Assembly: GCF_013337285.1 (NCBI RefSeq)
Contig: NZ_SUPW01000002.1
Coordinates: 62,001-126,000, forward strand
Direction: 5' to 3'
DNA: 64,000 nt
Source: Agrobacterium tumefaciens
GTDB taxonomy: Bacteria > Pseudomonadota > Alphaproteobacteria > Rhizobiales > Rhizobiaceae
In this document: in pieces, positions 16,719-26,354 of the stretch
Layout: every line of letters begins with the position of its first letter
Numbering within the stretch: position 1 is the first letter of the stretch
Position numbers and translations under genes: made by a program
Notes under the pieces: model-generated
Databases searched by the model: none
Told to the model about the DNA's origin: nothing
What the model saw: the letters and a program-made list of their open reading frames with translations, nothing else

Positions 16719-18290
16719 TTACGACTTCTGGAACATGGCGAGCATGCGCCGTGTCACGAGGAAACCGCCGACGATGTTGATCGTCGCGATCAGGACGGAA
16801 AGCGAGGCAAGGATCACCACCAGCCAGTTGCCGGAGCCGATCTGCAGCAGCGCGCCCAGAATGACGATGCCGGAAATCGCATTCGTCACAGCCATCAGCG
16901 GCGTGTGCAGCGAGTGGCTGACATTCCAGATGACCTGGAAACCGATGAAGCAGGCGAGCACGAAGACGATGAAGTGGCTCATGAAGCTTGCCGGGGCAAA
17001 AAGACCGACGAGAAGCAGCAGCGCCGTGCCGATGACGAGCAGCCCGACCTGACTTCTGGTCTGCGCCTTGAACTCGGCGCGTTCTTTGGCGTGTTTTTCC
17101 TCGGGCGTAAGCTCTTTGGCTCGTTCCTTCGGCTTCTGCGCGGCAATCGCCTGAATTTTCGGCGGCGGCGGCGGGAATGTTATCTCGCCCTGATAGGTAA
17201 CGGTCGCGCCACGAATGACGTCGTCTTCCATGTTATGAACCGGCTTGCCGTCCTTGGCGGGCGTCAGGTCGGTCATCATGTGACGAATGTTGGTGGAATA
17301 GAGCGTCGAGGCCTGCGCCGCCATGCGGCTCGGGAAATCCGTGTAGCCGATGACGATAACGCCATTGTCGGATACGACGCGCTGGTCGGGCACCGTCAGA
17401 TCACAATTGCCGCCGCGCTCGGCCGCAAGGTCGATGATGACCGAACCGGGCTTCATCATCGCCACCATGTCGGCGAGCCAGAGTTTGGGGGCGTCACGAC
17501 CGGGGATCAGCGCTGTCGTGATGACGATATCGATCTGCGGGGCCAGTTCACGGAACTTCTCGAGCTGCTTCTCGCGGAATTCCGGCGAGGAGGGAGCGGC
17601 ATAACCGCCGGTAGCTGCGCCATCCTGCTGTTCGGCGAAATCGAGATAGACGAATTGTGCGCCCATGCTTTCGATCTGTTCGGCCACTTCCGGGCGAACG
17701 TCGAAGGCATAGGTGATCGCGCCGAGCGAGGTGGCCGTGCCGATGGCCGCAAGACCGGCAACGCCGGCACCGATGACCAGCACCCTGGCGGGCGGCACCT
17801 TGCCGGCGGCGGTGACCTGACCGGTGAAGAAGCGGCCGAAATTATTGCCTGCCTCGATCACGGCGCGATAACCGGCGATATTGGCCATGGAGGACAGGGC
17901 ATCCATCTTCTGGGCGCGCGAGATGCGCGGCACCATGTCCATGGCGATGACGTTTGCGCCCTTTTCCTTGGTCTGTTCCAGAAGGTCCTTGTTCTGGGCG
18001 GGATAGAAGAACGAGATCAGCGTCTTGTCCGAAGACAGGCGATCAATCTCCGACGTTTCCGGCGGACGAACCTTGGCGATGATGTCGGAACTGGCGTAAA
18101 GCGCATCCGCGCTATCGACAACGGTGACGCCGGCTGCGCGATAGGCGTCGTCGGAAAATCCCGCCGCCTTGCCCGCACCGGCCTCCACGATGCAATCATA
18201 TCCGAGTTTCTGCAATGCCTGGGCGCTGTCGGGCGTCATGCCGACGCGCGCCTCGCCATCATATAATTCCTTCGGTGTCCCGATTTTCAA
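16719..18290 (-). CDS. pntA: NAD(P) transhydrogenase subunit alpha (fused PntAA-PntAB form)
   Basis: About 523 residues. Domain I (about 1-380) is alanine-dehydrogenase-like, with [17 protein letters not shown] for NAD binding. A charged linker ([13 protein letters not shown]) follows, then three to four membrane helices to the C-terminus. The alpha subunit is therefore one chain, not the split pntAA/pntAB form found in Rhodospirillum. A TTG at 18290 (GGGAGA 6 bp upstream) gives MKIGTPKE, the family N-terminus. An in-frame ATG at 18326 would add 12 atypical residues. Confidence 0.93.
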   Translation of the reverse strand: MKIGTPKELYDGEARVGMTPDSAQALQKLGYDCIVEAGAGKAAGFSDDAYRAAGVTVVDSADALYASSDIIAKVRPPETSEIDRLSSDKTLISFFYPAQNKDLLEQTKEKGANVIAMDMVPRISRAQKMDALSSMANIAGYRAVIEAGNNFGRFFTGQVTAAGKVPPARVLVIGAGVAGLAAIGTATSLGAITYAFDVRPEVAEQIESMGAQFVYLDFAEQQDGAATGGYAAPSSPEFREKQLEKFRELAPQIDIVITTALIPGRDAPKLWLADMVAMMKPGSVIIDLAAERGGNCDLTVPDQRVVSDNGVIVIGYTDFPSRMAAQASTLYSTNIRHMMTDLTPAKDGKPVHNMEDDVIRGATVTYQGEITFPPPPPKIQAIAAQKPKERAKELTPEEKHAKERAEFKAQTRSQVGLLVIGTALLLLVGLFAPASFMSHFIVFVLACFIGFQVIWNVSHSLHTPLMAVTNAISGIVILGALLQIGSGNWLVVILASLSVLIATINIVGGFLVTRRMLAMFQKS

Positions 18291-18429
18291 AACTGCTCTC
18301 CCATTTCCGTCTTGATAAGGCGTCATAGCCTATTTCAGGTATTTTTGTCCCGTCCCTGTTATTTTTCTACCTGCGGCGGATTGACAGGCCGGGAAAGGCC
18401 AGTTCGAGCGTTGGCGGTACGGCTTCAAT

Positions 18430-18456
18430 AAAAAACCCGGCGTGTTGGCGCCGGGT
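18430..18456 (-). terminator. Rho-independent terminator after MHS transporter gene
   Basis: On the minus strand, ACCCGGCG / CCAACA / CGCCGGGT is followed by TTTTTATT. It starts 26 bp beyond the stop of the transporter gene. Confidence 0.85.
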
Positions 18457-18481
18457 TTCTGGTTTGCGGAATGATCGGGGA

Positions 18482-20365
18482 TCAATCCATGGCGTGGATG
18501 TCGCGATCCTTGGTTTCCGGCAGGAACAGCAGGCCGATGACCAGCGTGATGCCTGCGAAAACGATCGGATACCAGAGACCGTAATAGATGTCGCCCTTCG
18601 CCGCGCTCATCGCAAAGGCGGTGGCGGGCAGAAGGCCACCAAACCAGCCGTTGCCGATATGGTAGGGCAGCGACATACCGGAGTAGCGGATACGGGTCGG
18701 GAACAGTTCGACCAAGAGGGCAGCGATCGGGCCATAGACCATCGTGACGTAGATGACGAGGACGGTCAGGACCGCGATGATGACGACCCAGTTCACGGCA
18801 GCCGGATCGGCCACCATGGCGAAGGCGCCGCCGCCGGCAATGGTGTAGACGGCCATCTCGGCGGCTCCACCGGTTTCGGCCGGTGTTAACAGCTTGTCCG
18901 CCACCAGCTTGTCGGTCGCCACCATCTTCTTGTCGGTGGCGCGAACCGCCTCAGCATTGAGGCTGAGTTCCGGGTTTGCAGCGATGAAGGCGTCCAGTTT
19001 CGCGTCTGGAACCTGTGCCGCGCTGCGCACCAGCGGGTAACCGCCATCATGCAGCGCGATGTTGACCTGCTTCTGGAAGGCCCGGTCCTTGGCTGCCGCA
19101 TCCGCGCCAGCTGCGACTGCATCGTAGCTGACAATGTTGACGTCGCCGATCTTGACGCTCGCCGGCTGGCCGGCCGTTCCGGCAACCACGTCATAGGGAA
19201 CGGAGTTGCGTGTCAGGAACGAAGTGGCGATATCGCAGGATGTGGTGAATTTCGCCGTGCCTGTCGGGTTGAACTGGAACCTGCAGTCGCCCGGAGCGGC
19301 GGTGACGGTGGCGCGAACGCTGGCCTGTGCTTGTGCCAGCGCCGGGTTGCCCGCCCATGTGAGCGCCTTGAACAGCGGGAAGTAGGTCAGCATCGCGAGG
19401 ATGAGACCGGCCATGATGATCGGCTTGCGGCCGATCTTGTCGGAAAGCCAGCCGAAGAGCACGAAGAAGCCCGTGCCGAGGATGAGGGCCGCTGCGACCA
19501 TGATGTTGGCCGACTGGCCGTCCACTTTCAGAATGCTCTGCAGGAAGAACAGCGCATAGAACTGGCCGGTGTACCACACGACTGCCTGGCCGATGACGGC
19601 GCCGACGAGGGCGATCAGGGCGATCTTGGCGTTTTTCCACTGGCCGAAGGCTTCGCTGAGCGGTGCCTTGGAGGTCTTGCCCTCTTCCTTCATTTTCTTG
19701 AAGGCGGGGGATTCATTCATTTTCAGACGAATCCAGACCGATACGCCGAGCAGCAGAACCGAAACGAGGAAGGGAATGCGCCAGCCCCAGGCGGCGAAGG
19801 CTTCCTTGCCGAGTGCGAACTGCACGCCGAGAATGACCACCAGCGACAGGAACAGGCCGAGCGTCGCCGTCGTCTGGATCCACGAGGTGTAATAGCCTCT
19901 GCGGCCATTGGGGGCGTGTTCGGCCACATAGGTCGCGGCACCGCCATATTCACCACCGAGCGCTAGACCCTGAAGCATGCGCAGGATGACCAGGATGATC
20001 GGAGCGGCGATGCCAATCTGGGATGCGCCGGGCAGGACGCCAACGAGGAAGGTGGAAACACCCATGATGAGAATGGTGATCAGGAAGGTATATTTACGAC
20101 CGACGATGTCACCCAGACGTCCAAACACCAGCGCGCCGAAGGGGCGCACGAGGAAGCCGGCGGCAAAGGCCAGAAGCGCGAAGATGTTGCGCGTCGTTTC
20201 CGGATATTGGCTGAAGAAGTTCGCGCCGATATAGATCGCAAGCGAGCCGTATAGATAAAAATCGTACCATTCGAAGACTGTTCCGAGAGAAGAAGCGAAA
20301 ATCACCTTCTTCTCCTCGCCCGTCATTGGACGGGCGGCGCCGCTTGCGGCTGCAACATTTGCCAT
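18482..20365 (-). CDS. MHS-family (metabolite:H+ symporter) MFS transporter with large periplasmic insertion
   Basis: 627 residues, against about 430-450 for typical MHS proteins such as KgtP, ShiA or ProP. N-terminal signatures are SLGTVFEWYDFYLYG, GRLGDIVGRK and GLALGGEYGGAATYVAEH. GWLSDKIGRKP marks the TM8-9 loop and LFPTRIRYSG a later helix junction. Between predicted TM9 and TM10, about 185 residues (roughly 337-523; DNA 18797-19357) form a hydrophilic, probably periplasmic domain with two cysteines (near 361 and 377). ATG 20365 is preceded by GGAGGACAGACA. Substrate is unknown, possibly a carboxylate. Confidence 0.92.
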   Translation of the reverse strand: MANVAAASGAARPMTGEEKKVIFASSLGTVFEWYDFYLYGSLAIYIGANFFSQYPETTRNIFALLAFAAGFLVRPFGALVFGRLGDIVGRKYTFLITILIMGVSTFLVGVLPGASQIGIAAPIILVILRMLQGLALGGEYGGAATYVAEHAPNGRRGYYTSWIQTTATLGLFLSLVVILGVQFALGKEAFAAWGWRIPFLVSVLLLGVSVWIRLKMNESPAFKKMKEEGKTSKAPLSEAFGQWKNAKIALIALVGAVIGQAVVWYTGQFYALFFLQSILKVDGQSANIMVAAALILGTGFFVLFGWLSDKIGRKPIIMAGLILAMLTYFPLFKALTWAGNPALAQAQASVRATVTAAPGDCRFQFNPTGTAKFTTSCDIATSFLTRNSVPYDVVAGTAGQPASVKIGDVNIVSYDAVAAGADAAAKDRAFQKQVNIALHDGGYPLVRSAAQVPDAKLDAFIAANPELSLNAEAVRATDKKMVATDKLVADKLLTPAETGGAAEMAVYTIAGGGAFAMVADPAAVNWVVIIAVLTVLVIYVTMVYGPIAALLVELFPTRIRYSGMSLPYHIGNGWFGGLLPATAFAMSAAKGDIYYGLWYPIVFAGITLVIGLLFLPETKDRDIHAMD

Positions 20366-20590
20366 TGTCTGTCCTCCACAGATGTCCCAATCGGCGCAGT
20401 GCGGAGCCCGTCTCTCTCCTCCGGACTCCCCTTTCGGGTGCAATGCGCATGACATCAGAGTGACAGAAAATTAACCCCAATAAGAGCGATGCTTTCGGAT
20501 TATGACTTTAGTCTAATGTATAACGTGCAAAAATGTCGCGGGCCGGTTTTTGCGTGATTGCGCCGGGTGGCCTGAAGCGCGCCTTTTTTC

Positions 20591-20619
20591 TTGACACAAA
20601 CAAGAAACCTTCTAATAGC
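20591..20619 (+). promoter_or_regulatory. Candidate asd promoter with long leader
   Basis: TTGACA (20591-20596), a 17-bp spacer and AATAGC (20614-20619). The -35 is perfect and the -10 weak. A transcript from here would have a leader of about 250 nt containing short inverted repeats (CCGGC/GCCGG near 20685; CCGCA/TGCGG near 20812). The 509-bp gap between the transporter and asd holds no gene I can support. Confidence 0.4.
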
Positions 20620-20874
20620 TTCTCGCGAAGAAGGAGCATCACCTTGCGCATGCATGTTGCAGACATGAGTGTTATGGAAGGACCGGCACAATCCGCCGGC
20701 GATGATCCGCGCCTTTCTTATTCCATCCGAATTACGGCCAAAACGACGATTAAAACCGTCTGACGTCTCTGGCCACCGCTCTCTCCCCGGTTTGGCTGGG
20801 GATCGAGGAAGCCGCAATGCGATGCGGGTTCCCCACCTCACCCAAAAGAGGAGAGACAGAAAGAGAGCTTGATC

Positions 20875-21909
20875 ATGGGTTTCAAAGTTGCAATTGCAGG
20901 CGCCACCGGCAACGTCGGTCGCGAAATGCTCAATATCCTCGCAGAACGTGGTTTTCCGGCCGATGAGATCGTGCCGCTTGCTTCCTCCCGTTCGCAGGGC
21001 ACGGAAGTCTCCTACGGCGATCGCACGCTGAAGGTTTCCAACCTCGAGAATTACGATTTTTCCGACACCGATATTTGCCTGATGTCGGCTGGCGGCGATG
21101 TTTCCAAGAAGTGGTCGCCGAAGATCGGCCAGCAGGGCTGCGTCGTCATCGATAACTCGTCCGCCTGGCGCTACGATCAGGACGTTCCGTTGATCGTTCC
21201 GGAAGTCAATGCCGATGCGATCACGGGCTTTACCCGCAAGAACATCATCGCCAACCCGAATTGCTCCACGGCCCAGCTCGTCGTCGCGCTGAAGCCGCTG
21301 CATGACTTCGCCAAGATCAAGCGCGTTGTCGTGTCCACCTACCAGTCGGTTTCCGGCGCCGGCAAGGAAGGCATGGACGAGCTGTTCCAGCAGACCCGCG
21401 CCGTGTTCGTGGCCGATCCGGTTGAAACCAAGAAGTTCACCAAGCGCATCGCCTTCAACGTCATTCCGCATATCGATGTCTTCATGGAAGACGGTTATAC
21501 GAAGGAAGAGTGGAAGGTTCTGGCCGAGACCAAGAAGATGCTCGATCCGAAGATCAAGGTAACCTGCACGGCCGTGCGCGTTCCGGTTTTCATCGGCCAT
21601 TCGGAATCGGTCAATATCGAGTTTGAAAACGAGATCACCGCCGATCAGGCGCGTGATATTCTGCGTGAAGCACCGGGTTGCCTCGTCATCGACAAGCATG
21701 AAGATGGCGGTTACATCACCCCGGTCGAATCCGCCGGTGAAGATGCGACCTATATTTCGCGTATCCGTGAAGATGCAACGGTTGAAAACGGCCTCAACAT
21801 CTGGGTTGTTTCGGACAATCTGCGCAAGGGCGCTGCCCTCAATGCCATCCAGATCGCCGAACTCCTGGTCAATCGTGGTCTCATCAAGCCCCGCAAGGCG
21901 GCTGCGTGA
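20875..21909 (+). CDS. asd: Aspartate-semialdehyde dehydrogenase
   Basis: 344 residues. NADP-binding GATGNVG (9-15), the catalytic cysteine C130 in NPNCSTAQ, and STYQSVSGAGK. It reduces L-4-aspartyl phosphate to aspartate semialdehyde for lysine/DAP, methionine and threonine synthesis. ATG 20875 has AAGAGAG upstream; a TTG two codons earlier is less likely. It is monocistronic, with its own terminator. Confidence 0.97.
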   Translation: MGFKVAIAGATGNVGREMLNILAERGFPADEIVPLASSRSQGTEVSYGDRTLKVSNLENYDFSDTDICLMSAGGDVSKKWSPKIGQQGCVVIDNSSAWRYDQDVPLIVPEVNADAITGFTRKNIIANPNCSTAQLVVALKPLHDFAKIKRVVVSTYQSVSGAGKEGMDELFQQTRAVFVADPVETKKFTKRIAFNVIPHIDVFMEDGYTKEEWKVLAETKKMLDPKIKVTCTAVRVPVFIGHSESVNIEFENEITADQARDILREAPGCLVIDKHEDGGYITPVESAGEDATYISRIREDATVENGLNIWVVSDNLRKGAALNAIQIAELLVNRGLIKPRKAAA

Positions 21910-21936
21910 TACGATTTTTTAAGGTTCGTTAAGTAT

Positions 21937-21971
21937 AACCCGTCTGTTCTGTGTGGGGCAGACGGGTTTTT
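21937..21971 (+). terminator. Rho-independent terminator of asd
   Basis: AACCCGTCTG / 12-nt loop / CAGACGGGTT followed by a T run (to 21971). It starts 28 bp after the asd stop. Confidence 0.88.
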
Positions 21972-22123
21972 CAATGGCGACGATCACGGCCAGTTTATTT
22001 GCAGGCCTTGCTGCCGAAAGGCAATTTAGGCCACCAAAAGACAATTTGGCACCCGAACCCCTGCGGCGGAGACGTGTTGGTTCTCGGGATAAATTCCCCA
22101 AAGGATATCGAAGGCAGATTTTG

Positions 22124-22939
22124 ATGCGGGCAATGAAGGCAATTCTGGCTGGTGTAGCCATGGTCTCGGTTTTGGCAGCGACGCCGGTTATGGCTGCGCA
22201 ATGCAGCAACACTTCGGCGGGCTTCGATGCCTGGGTCGGCGCCTTCAAGCAGGAAGCGGCGGGCCGTGGCGTCAGTGCTTCGGTGCTCGATCGTGCCTTC
22301 TCCGGCGTCTCCTATAATCAGGCGACCATCCGCGCCGATCGCGGCCAGCACAGCTTCAAGCTGTCCTTCGAACAATTCATGCAGAAGCGCGGCGGTCAGA
22401 CGATCATTTCGCGCGGCAAGACCATGAAGAAGAACAACGCCTCTCTCTTCGCCTCGATCGAAAAAGCTTATGGCGTGCCGGCCGGCCCGCTTCTGGCCAT
22501 CTGGGGCATGGAAACCGGCTTTGGCGGCTTTATGGGCAACCAGCACACGCTTTCCGCCGTGGCGACGCTTTCCTTCGACTGCCGCCGCTCGGATTATTTC
22601 ACCGAGCAGCTTTATGCGGCGCTTAAGCTCGTCGGCAGCGGTTCGCTGAACGTCAACGCCAAGGGTGCGGCGCATGGTGAAATCGGCCAGACGCAGTTCC
22701 TGCCGCTCAATGTCGTGCGCTATGGCGTGGATTTCGATCGCGACGGACGGGTCGATCTCGTCGGTTCGCGTGCGGATGCACTGGCTTCCACCGCCAACTT
22801 CCTCGTCGGCCATGGCTGGCAGCGTGGTGCCGGTTACCAGCAGGGACAGGCGAATTATGCCGCCATCCAGGGCTGGAACGCCGCAAGCGTTTACCAGCAG
22901 GCCATTGCCTTCATCGGCAAGGCGATCGACGGCCAATAA
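22124..22939 (+). CDS. Lytic murein transglycosylase (MltB-like, GH103)
   Basis: 271 residues with a signal peptide (about 1-24, ending near VMAAQC). The catalytic glutamate E130 is in IWGMETGFGG, followed by HTLSAVATLSFDCRR and GEIGQTQFLP, all typical of the MltB_2 branch. It cleaves peptidoglycan to 1,6-anhydro products in the periplasm. The cysteine after the signal is not in a good lipobox, so a soluble form is likely. An open frame extends 57 codons upstream, but ATG 22124 has AAGGATATCGAAGGCAG before it and begins the signal peptide. Confidence 0.93.
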   Translation: MRAMKAILAGVAMVSVLAATPVMAAQCSNTSAGFDAWVGAFKQEAAGRGVSASVLDRAFSGVSYNQATIRADRGQHSFKLSFEQFMQKRGGQTIISRGKTMKKNNASLFASIEKAYGVPAGPLLAIWGMETGFGGFMGNQHTLSAVATLSFDCRRSDYFTEQLYAALKLVGSGSLNVNAKGAAHGEIGQTQFLPLNVVRYGVDFDRDGRVDLVGSRADALASTANFLVGHGWQRGAGYQQGQANYAAIQGWNAASVYQQAIAFIGKAIDGQ

Positions 22940-22972
22940 GGCCGTCTCGCTTTTTCAATCAGAAACCTGTTT

Positions 22973-23614
22973 TCACAGATCCGGGCGGCGAAAGTCGCCC
23001 GTTTTGCCGTCCATCACCCACAATTCGCCGGTCGATATATCGAACCATGCGCCGTGCAGCTTGACCTTGCCGGCGGTTTCCTGCGCCTTGACGAAGGGAA
23101 AGCTGCGCAGGTTGGCGAGGGAGTTGCGGATGGACACCCGTTCCAGCGCGGTCTGGCGCTCGGAGGCGGTCATGACATCGTTGCTCTGGATCTGCTCGGC
23201 CGCCGATTTGACCATGTTCATCCACTTGCCGATGAAGTCGCCCGGCGACAGGGGTTCGAGATTAGGGTCGAGTGCCGCCTGAATGCCGCCGCAACGGCCG
23301 TGGCCCATGACGACGATATCCTTCACCTTCAGAACCTGCACGGCATATTCGATGGCCGCAGAGGTGGCGTGATACTGGCCATCAGGCTCGAAAGGCGGCA
23401 CCATGTTGGCGACGTTTCGCATGACGAACAATTCTCCCGGCCCGCAGTCGAAAATGGTTTCCGGTGCAGAACGGGAGTCACAACAGGCAATGAACAGGGT
23501 CTGCGGCTTCTGCCCGGTATCAGCCAGAACGCGGTATCTCTCGCGCTCGTCGACATAGCGGCCGCTCATGAAGTTCTTGTAGCCGTTCAGAAGAGTTTCC
23601 GGAAAATCTTTCAT
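22973..23614 (-). CDS. Beta-class carbonic anhydrase
   Basis: 213 residues with the zinc and catalytic set C45-D46-S47-R48, H105 and C108 (GHGRCGG). It hydrates CO2 to bicarbonate in the cytoplasm. It is convergent with the transglycosylase gene (33 bp gap) and stands alone upstream. Confidence 0.95.
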   Translation of the reverse strand: MKDFPETLLNGYKNFMSGRYVDERERYRVLADTGQKPQTLFIACCDSRSAPETIFDCGPGELFVMRNVANMVPPFEPDGQYHATSAAIEYAVQVLKVKDIVVMGHGRCGGIQAALDPNLEPLSPGDFIGKWMNMVKSAAEQIQSNDVMTASERQTALERVSIRNSLANLRSFPFVKAQETAGKVKLHGAWFDISTGELWVMDGKTGDFRRPDL

Positions 23615-23681
23615 CTATCGCAGTACCGTTATGCTTGGACCAAGATCACGGGGCGAACCTGGCGCGTTGAAGACCAATCCT

Positions 23682-23786
23682 TTAGAGCATTTTCGCATTT
23701 CTTCGAACCGCGAAACCGCTCCAACTTCCTGTTGCCGCATTTCCGGACGGAAAACCGAGGGCCACTTTTCCTGGAAATGCTTTAGT
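23682..23786. repeat. Rhizobial palindromic intergenic repeat (TAGAGCATTT family)
   Basis: It begins TTAGAGCATTTTCGCATTTC and ends TTCCTGGAAATGCTTTAG, so the ends are complementary, with a conserved interior (CGAACCGCGAAACCGCTCC, CATTTCCGGACGGAAAACCG). I recognise this as a repeat seen in many rhizobial genomes. It fills the gap between carbonic anhydrase and pyridoxal kinase. Confidence 0.75.
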
Positions 23787-23788
23787 CG

Positions 23789-24664
23789 CTATTTGCGCTT
23801 GCTGCGTGAAGGATGCAAGAGATGACGCATCTGCACCATGGCCATGGGTGTGGAAAGACTTGAAGCGTCTGTCTCCAGCGTCAATTCGTTCATCTCGCGT
23901 TTTTTGGTGCGGGCCAGAATTTCGAACACGCTGGCGGTGGCCAGTTGCAGCGCTTTTTCGTCATCCATGCCTTCCAGCAGGCGGGCAAGAAAAAGCGCCG
24001 CCATCAGATCGCCGAGGCCGTTCGGGGCATTCTCTATGGCGCGGTGCTCGGCCAGCAGGGCATGCCGGCCGCTCAGATAAAGATTGCCGGTGCCGCCGGC
24101 CATCATCGGCACGGCTGAGGTGACCAGCATTTTCGACGGGCCGAGGGCAAGGGCTGCATCCATGATGGCATTGTTGGTTTCAAGCTCTGCGCCGCTCATC
24201 CACGCCAGTTCGTAACGGTTCGGTGTTGCGACAGTGGCAAGCGGGATGAGTTCGTCGCGGATGGCTTCGGCGGTTTCAACCGGAATATAAAGCCCGCCCA
24301 GATCACCCATCACGGGATCACAGGCGTAAACCAGCGCCGGGTTTTTCTCCTTGAGATTGCGGATCAGCCGCGCGACCGAACGCACTTGTGCTGCGCTTCC
24401 GAAATAACCGGTCAGGACTGCTTTGACTTCGCCAATCCATTTGGCGTTTTCAAGGTCGGTCATGGCCTTGTCGAAGTCGTCGTCCTGAAAGCGCATCCGC
24501 GTGGATGGGCCATGGCCGGGATGCCAGGGCAAAACGATGGTGGGCACTGCCCATACCGGATGGCCGAGGGTCTCCAGCGCGAAGACCGCGGCGCGATTGC
24601 CGACCGATCCACGCATGACGTGGCTGGAAATGACGATGACGGCGCCCTGGGTATTTTCCTGCAT
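23789..24664 (-). CDS. pdxY: Pyridoxal kinase (PdxY/PdxK-like)
   Basis: About 291 residues of the ribokinase fold. N-terminal VIVISSHVMRGSVGNRAAVFALETLGH is the pyridoxal-kinase signature (SxxxxGxVGN), followed by TGYFGS, YACDPVMGD and a C-terminal NGLGDLMAALFLA anion-hole/catalytic segment (usual form GTGDL). It phosphorylates pyridoxal to PLP in the cytoplasm. ATG 24664 follows AGAAGG; 20 in-frame codons further upstream look like leader. Confidence 0.9.
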   Translation of the reverse strand: MQENTQGAVIVISSHVMRGSVGNRAAVFALETLGHPVWAVPTIVLPWHPGHGPSTRMRFQDDDFDKAMTDLENAKWIGEVKAVLTGYFGSAAQVRSVARLIRNLKEKNPALVYACDPVMGDLGGLYIPVETAEAIRDELIPLATVATPNRYELAWMSGAELETNNAIMDAALALGPSKMLVTSAVPMMAGGTGNLYLSGRHALLAEHRAIENAPNGLGDLMAALFLARLLEGMDDEKALQLATASVFEILARTKKREMNELTLETDASSLSTPMAMVQMRHLLHPSRSKRK

Positions 24665-24877
24665 CACGGCCTTCTTGCTTTCAAATGCTGCAGAAGCCCG
24701 CAAGTGCCCCTGCCTGGAGATCAAGATGCGCTCTCATGACATATCGCAAGGCCGGTTTCCACCGTTAATCCCGCAAGGGTCTGTCCCGTAAAAGGATGGG
24801 CGGGGTGCTTTTTAGTGGCTTTCCGGGTTTCCGAAAAGCGCGTTACACTTTTCGGTCCAATGCCCTATAGTTGTAAT

Positions 24878-26338
24878 ATGCTCGATCTCGTCATCGCCTA
24901 TTGGCCCCATATCCTTGCCGTCCTTTCCATTTTGATGGGAACCGTGGCGGCCGTACATGCCACGATGACGAAGGAGGAGGTCCGTTCCGCACTCGGCTGG
25001 GTGGGTGTCATCGTGCTGTCGCCCATTGTCGGCGCGGTCATCTATGCCATTGCCGGCATCAACCGCATTCGTCGGTCCAACATCACGCAGCAGCGATCCT
25101 TCATGCAGGACGAGATCATGGATCGCGTGGCGCGGTTGGATGCGAGCGGTGAGTTGATTGCTACGCGGTTCGGCCGCCGTTTTGAAGCGATGAAGACACT
25201 CGGCGACCGGGTGACACGCCACGCGCTGACGACGGGCAACGCCATCGAGCCGCTTGTGACGGGTGACGTCGCCTATGCCGCCATGCTGGAGGCGATAGGC
25301 GAGGCGAAGCGGTCGATCATTCTCGAAACATATATTTTCGACAATGACAGGATCGGCGCCCGCTTCGTCGCAGCGCTCGAGCAGGCAAAACTGCGCGGCG
25401 TGGAAGTGAGGGTGCTTATCGATGCTGTCGGCGCGCGTTATTCCGTGCCGAGCATCCTGCCGACGCTCCGGGACAAGGACATCATCGCCGACGTCTTCAA
25501 CGGCAATGTCATCATGGGACTGCGGTTGCCCTATGCCAATCTGCGCACCCACCGCAAGATACTCGTGGTGGACGGGCGCATCGTGTTTAGCGGCGGCATG
25601 AATATCCGTGAGGGTTTCACCCTGGAATTCGGCGGCGAAAGCCAGTCGCACGACACACATTTCAAGATCACCGGGCCGGTGGTATCGGATTTTTTCTCCA
25701 TCGCGGCGGAAGACTGGCGTTTCACGACGGGGGAGCTTCTGGACACCCCGGTGTGGGATATCGCCATTCCTGACGGTGTGCCGGGTTCGCAGATCGTCGC
25801 CCGGGTTTCCTCCTCGGGACCGGATAAAAGCATCGAGACCAGTCACAAGATGCTGATGGGTGCGTTTTCCGTCGCCCGTTCCTCCATTCTCATCATGTCG
25901 CCCTATTTTCTCCCCGATCGGGAGCTTATTTCGGCACTCATAACCGCAGCAAGGCGGGGCGTGGTGGTCGATATCATCGTGCCCAAAAGCAACAATCTGG
26001 TGCTTGTGGACAGGGCGATGACAGCGCAGTTCGACCAGATGTTGAAGAATTACTGCCGCATCTGGCGGGCGACGGGGGCTTTCAATCATTCCAAGCTTCT
26101 GGTGATCGACGGGCGCTGGACCTATATCGGTTCTTCCAATCTCGATCCGCGTTCGCTGCGATTAAACTTCGAGATCGATCTCGAAGTTATGGATGAAGAA
26201 TTTGCCGGGGTGATCGGCGACCGGATCCGCAATGCGCGGGCAACCGCCTTGCCGGTGCGGCTCAGCGAACTGAATGCGCGGCCATTCGTTGTTCGTTTTG
26301 TGGAGCGTGTCCTGTGGCTCGCTTCGCCCTATCTTTGA
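24878..26338 (+). CDS. cls: Cardiolipin synthase / phospholipase D-like protein
   Basis: About 486 residues. Two N-terminal membrane helices (about 4-24 and 40-60), then two PLD domains with complete HKD motifs: H225-K227-D232 (THRKILVVDG) and H404-K406-D411 (NHSKLLVIDG), each followed by a GG/GSS-x-N element. It joins phosphatidylglycerol molecules into cardiolipin at the inner membrane. The start is uncertain: GTG 24815 and ATG 24860 are in frame, but ATG 24878 puts the first helix at the N-terminus. The next gene follows after 16 bp. Confidence 0.9.
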   Translation: MLDLVIAYWPHILAVLSILMGTVAAVHATMTKEEVRSALGWVGVIVLSPIVGAVIYAIAGINRIRRSNITQQRSFMQDEIMDRVARLDASGELIATRFGRRFEAMKTLGDRVTRHALTTGNAIEPLVTGDVAYAAMLEAIGEAKRSIILETYIFDNDRIGARFVAALEQAKLRGVEVRVLIDAVGARYSVPSILPTLRDKDIIADVFNGNVIMGLRLPYANLRTHRKILVVDGRIVFSGGMNIREGFTLEFGGESQSHDTHFKITGPVVSDFFSIAAEDWRFTTGELLDTPVWDIAIPDGVPGSQIVARVSSSGPDKSIETSHKMLMGAFSVARSSILIMSPYFLPDRELISALITAARRGVVVDIIVPKSNNLVLVDRAMTAQFDQMLKNYCRIWRATGAFNHSKLLVIDGRWTYIGSSNLDPRSLRLNFEIDLEVMDEEFAGVIGDRIRNARATALPVRLSELNARPFVVRFVERVLWLASPYL

Positions 26339-26354
26339 CCGGAGACATTGACGC

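Noticed and set aside
20533..20763. 76-codon plus-strand frame upstream of asd
   Set aside because: Contains the putative asd promoter, lacks a Shine-Dalgarno, and has unconvincing composition.
20500..21699. 399-codon minus-strand frame opposite asd
   Set aside because: Antisense shadow of asd; no Shine-Dalgarno and no recognisable family.
24812..26089. 425-codon minus-strand frame opposite cardiolipin synthase
   Set aside because: The plus strand has both HKD motifs; the minus translation shows no motif.
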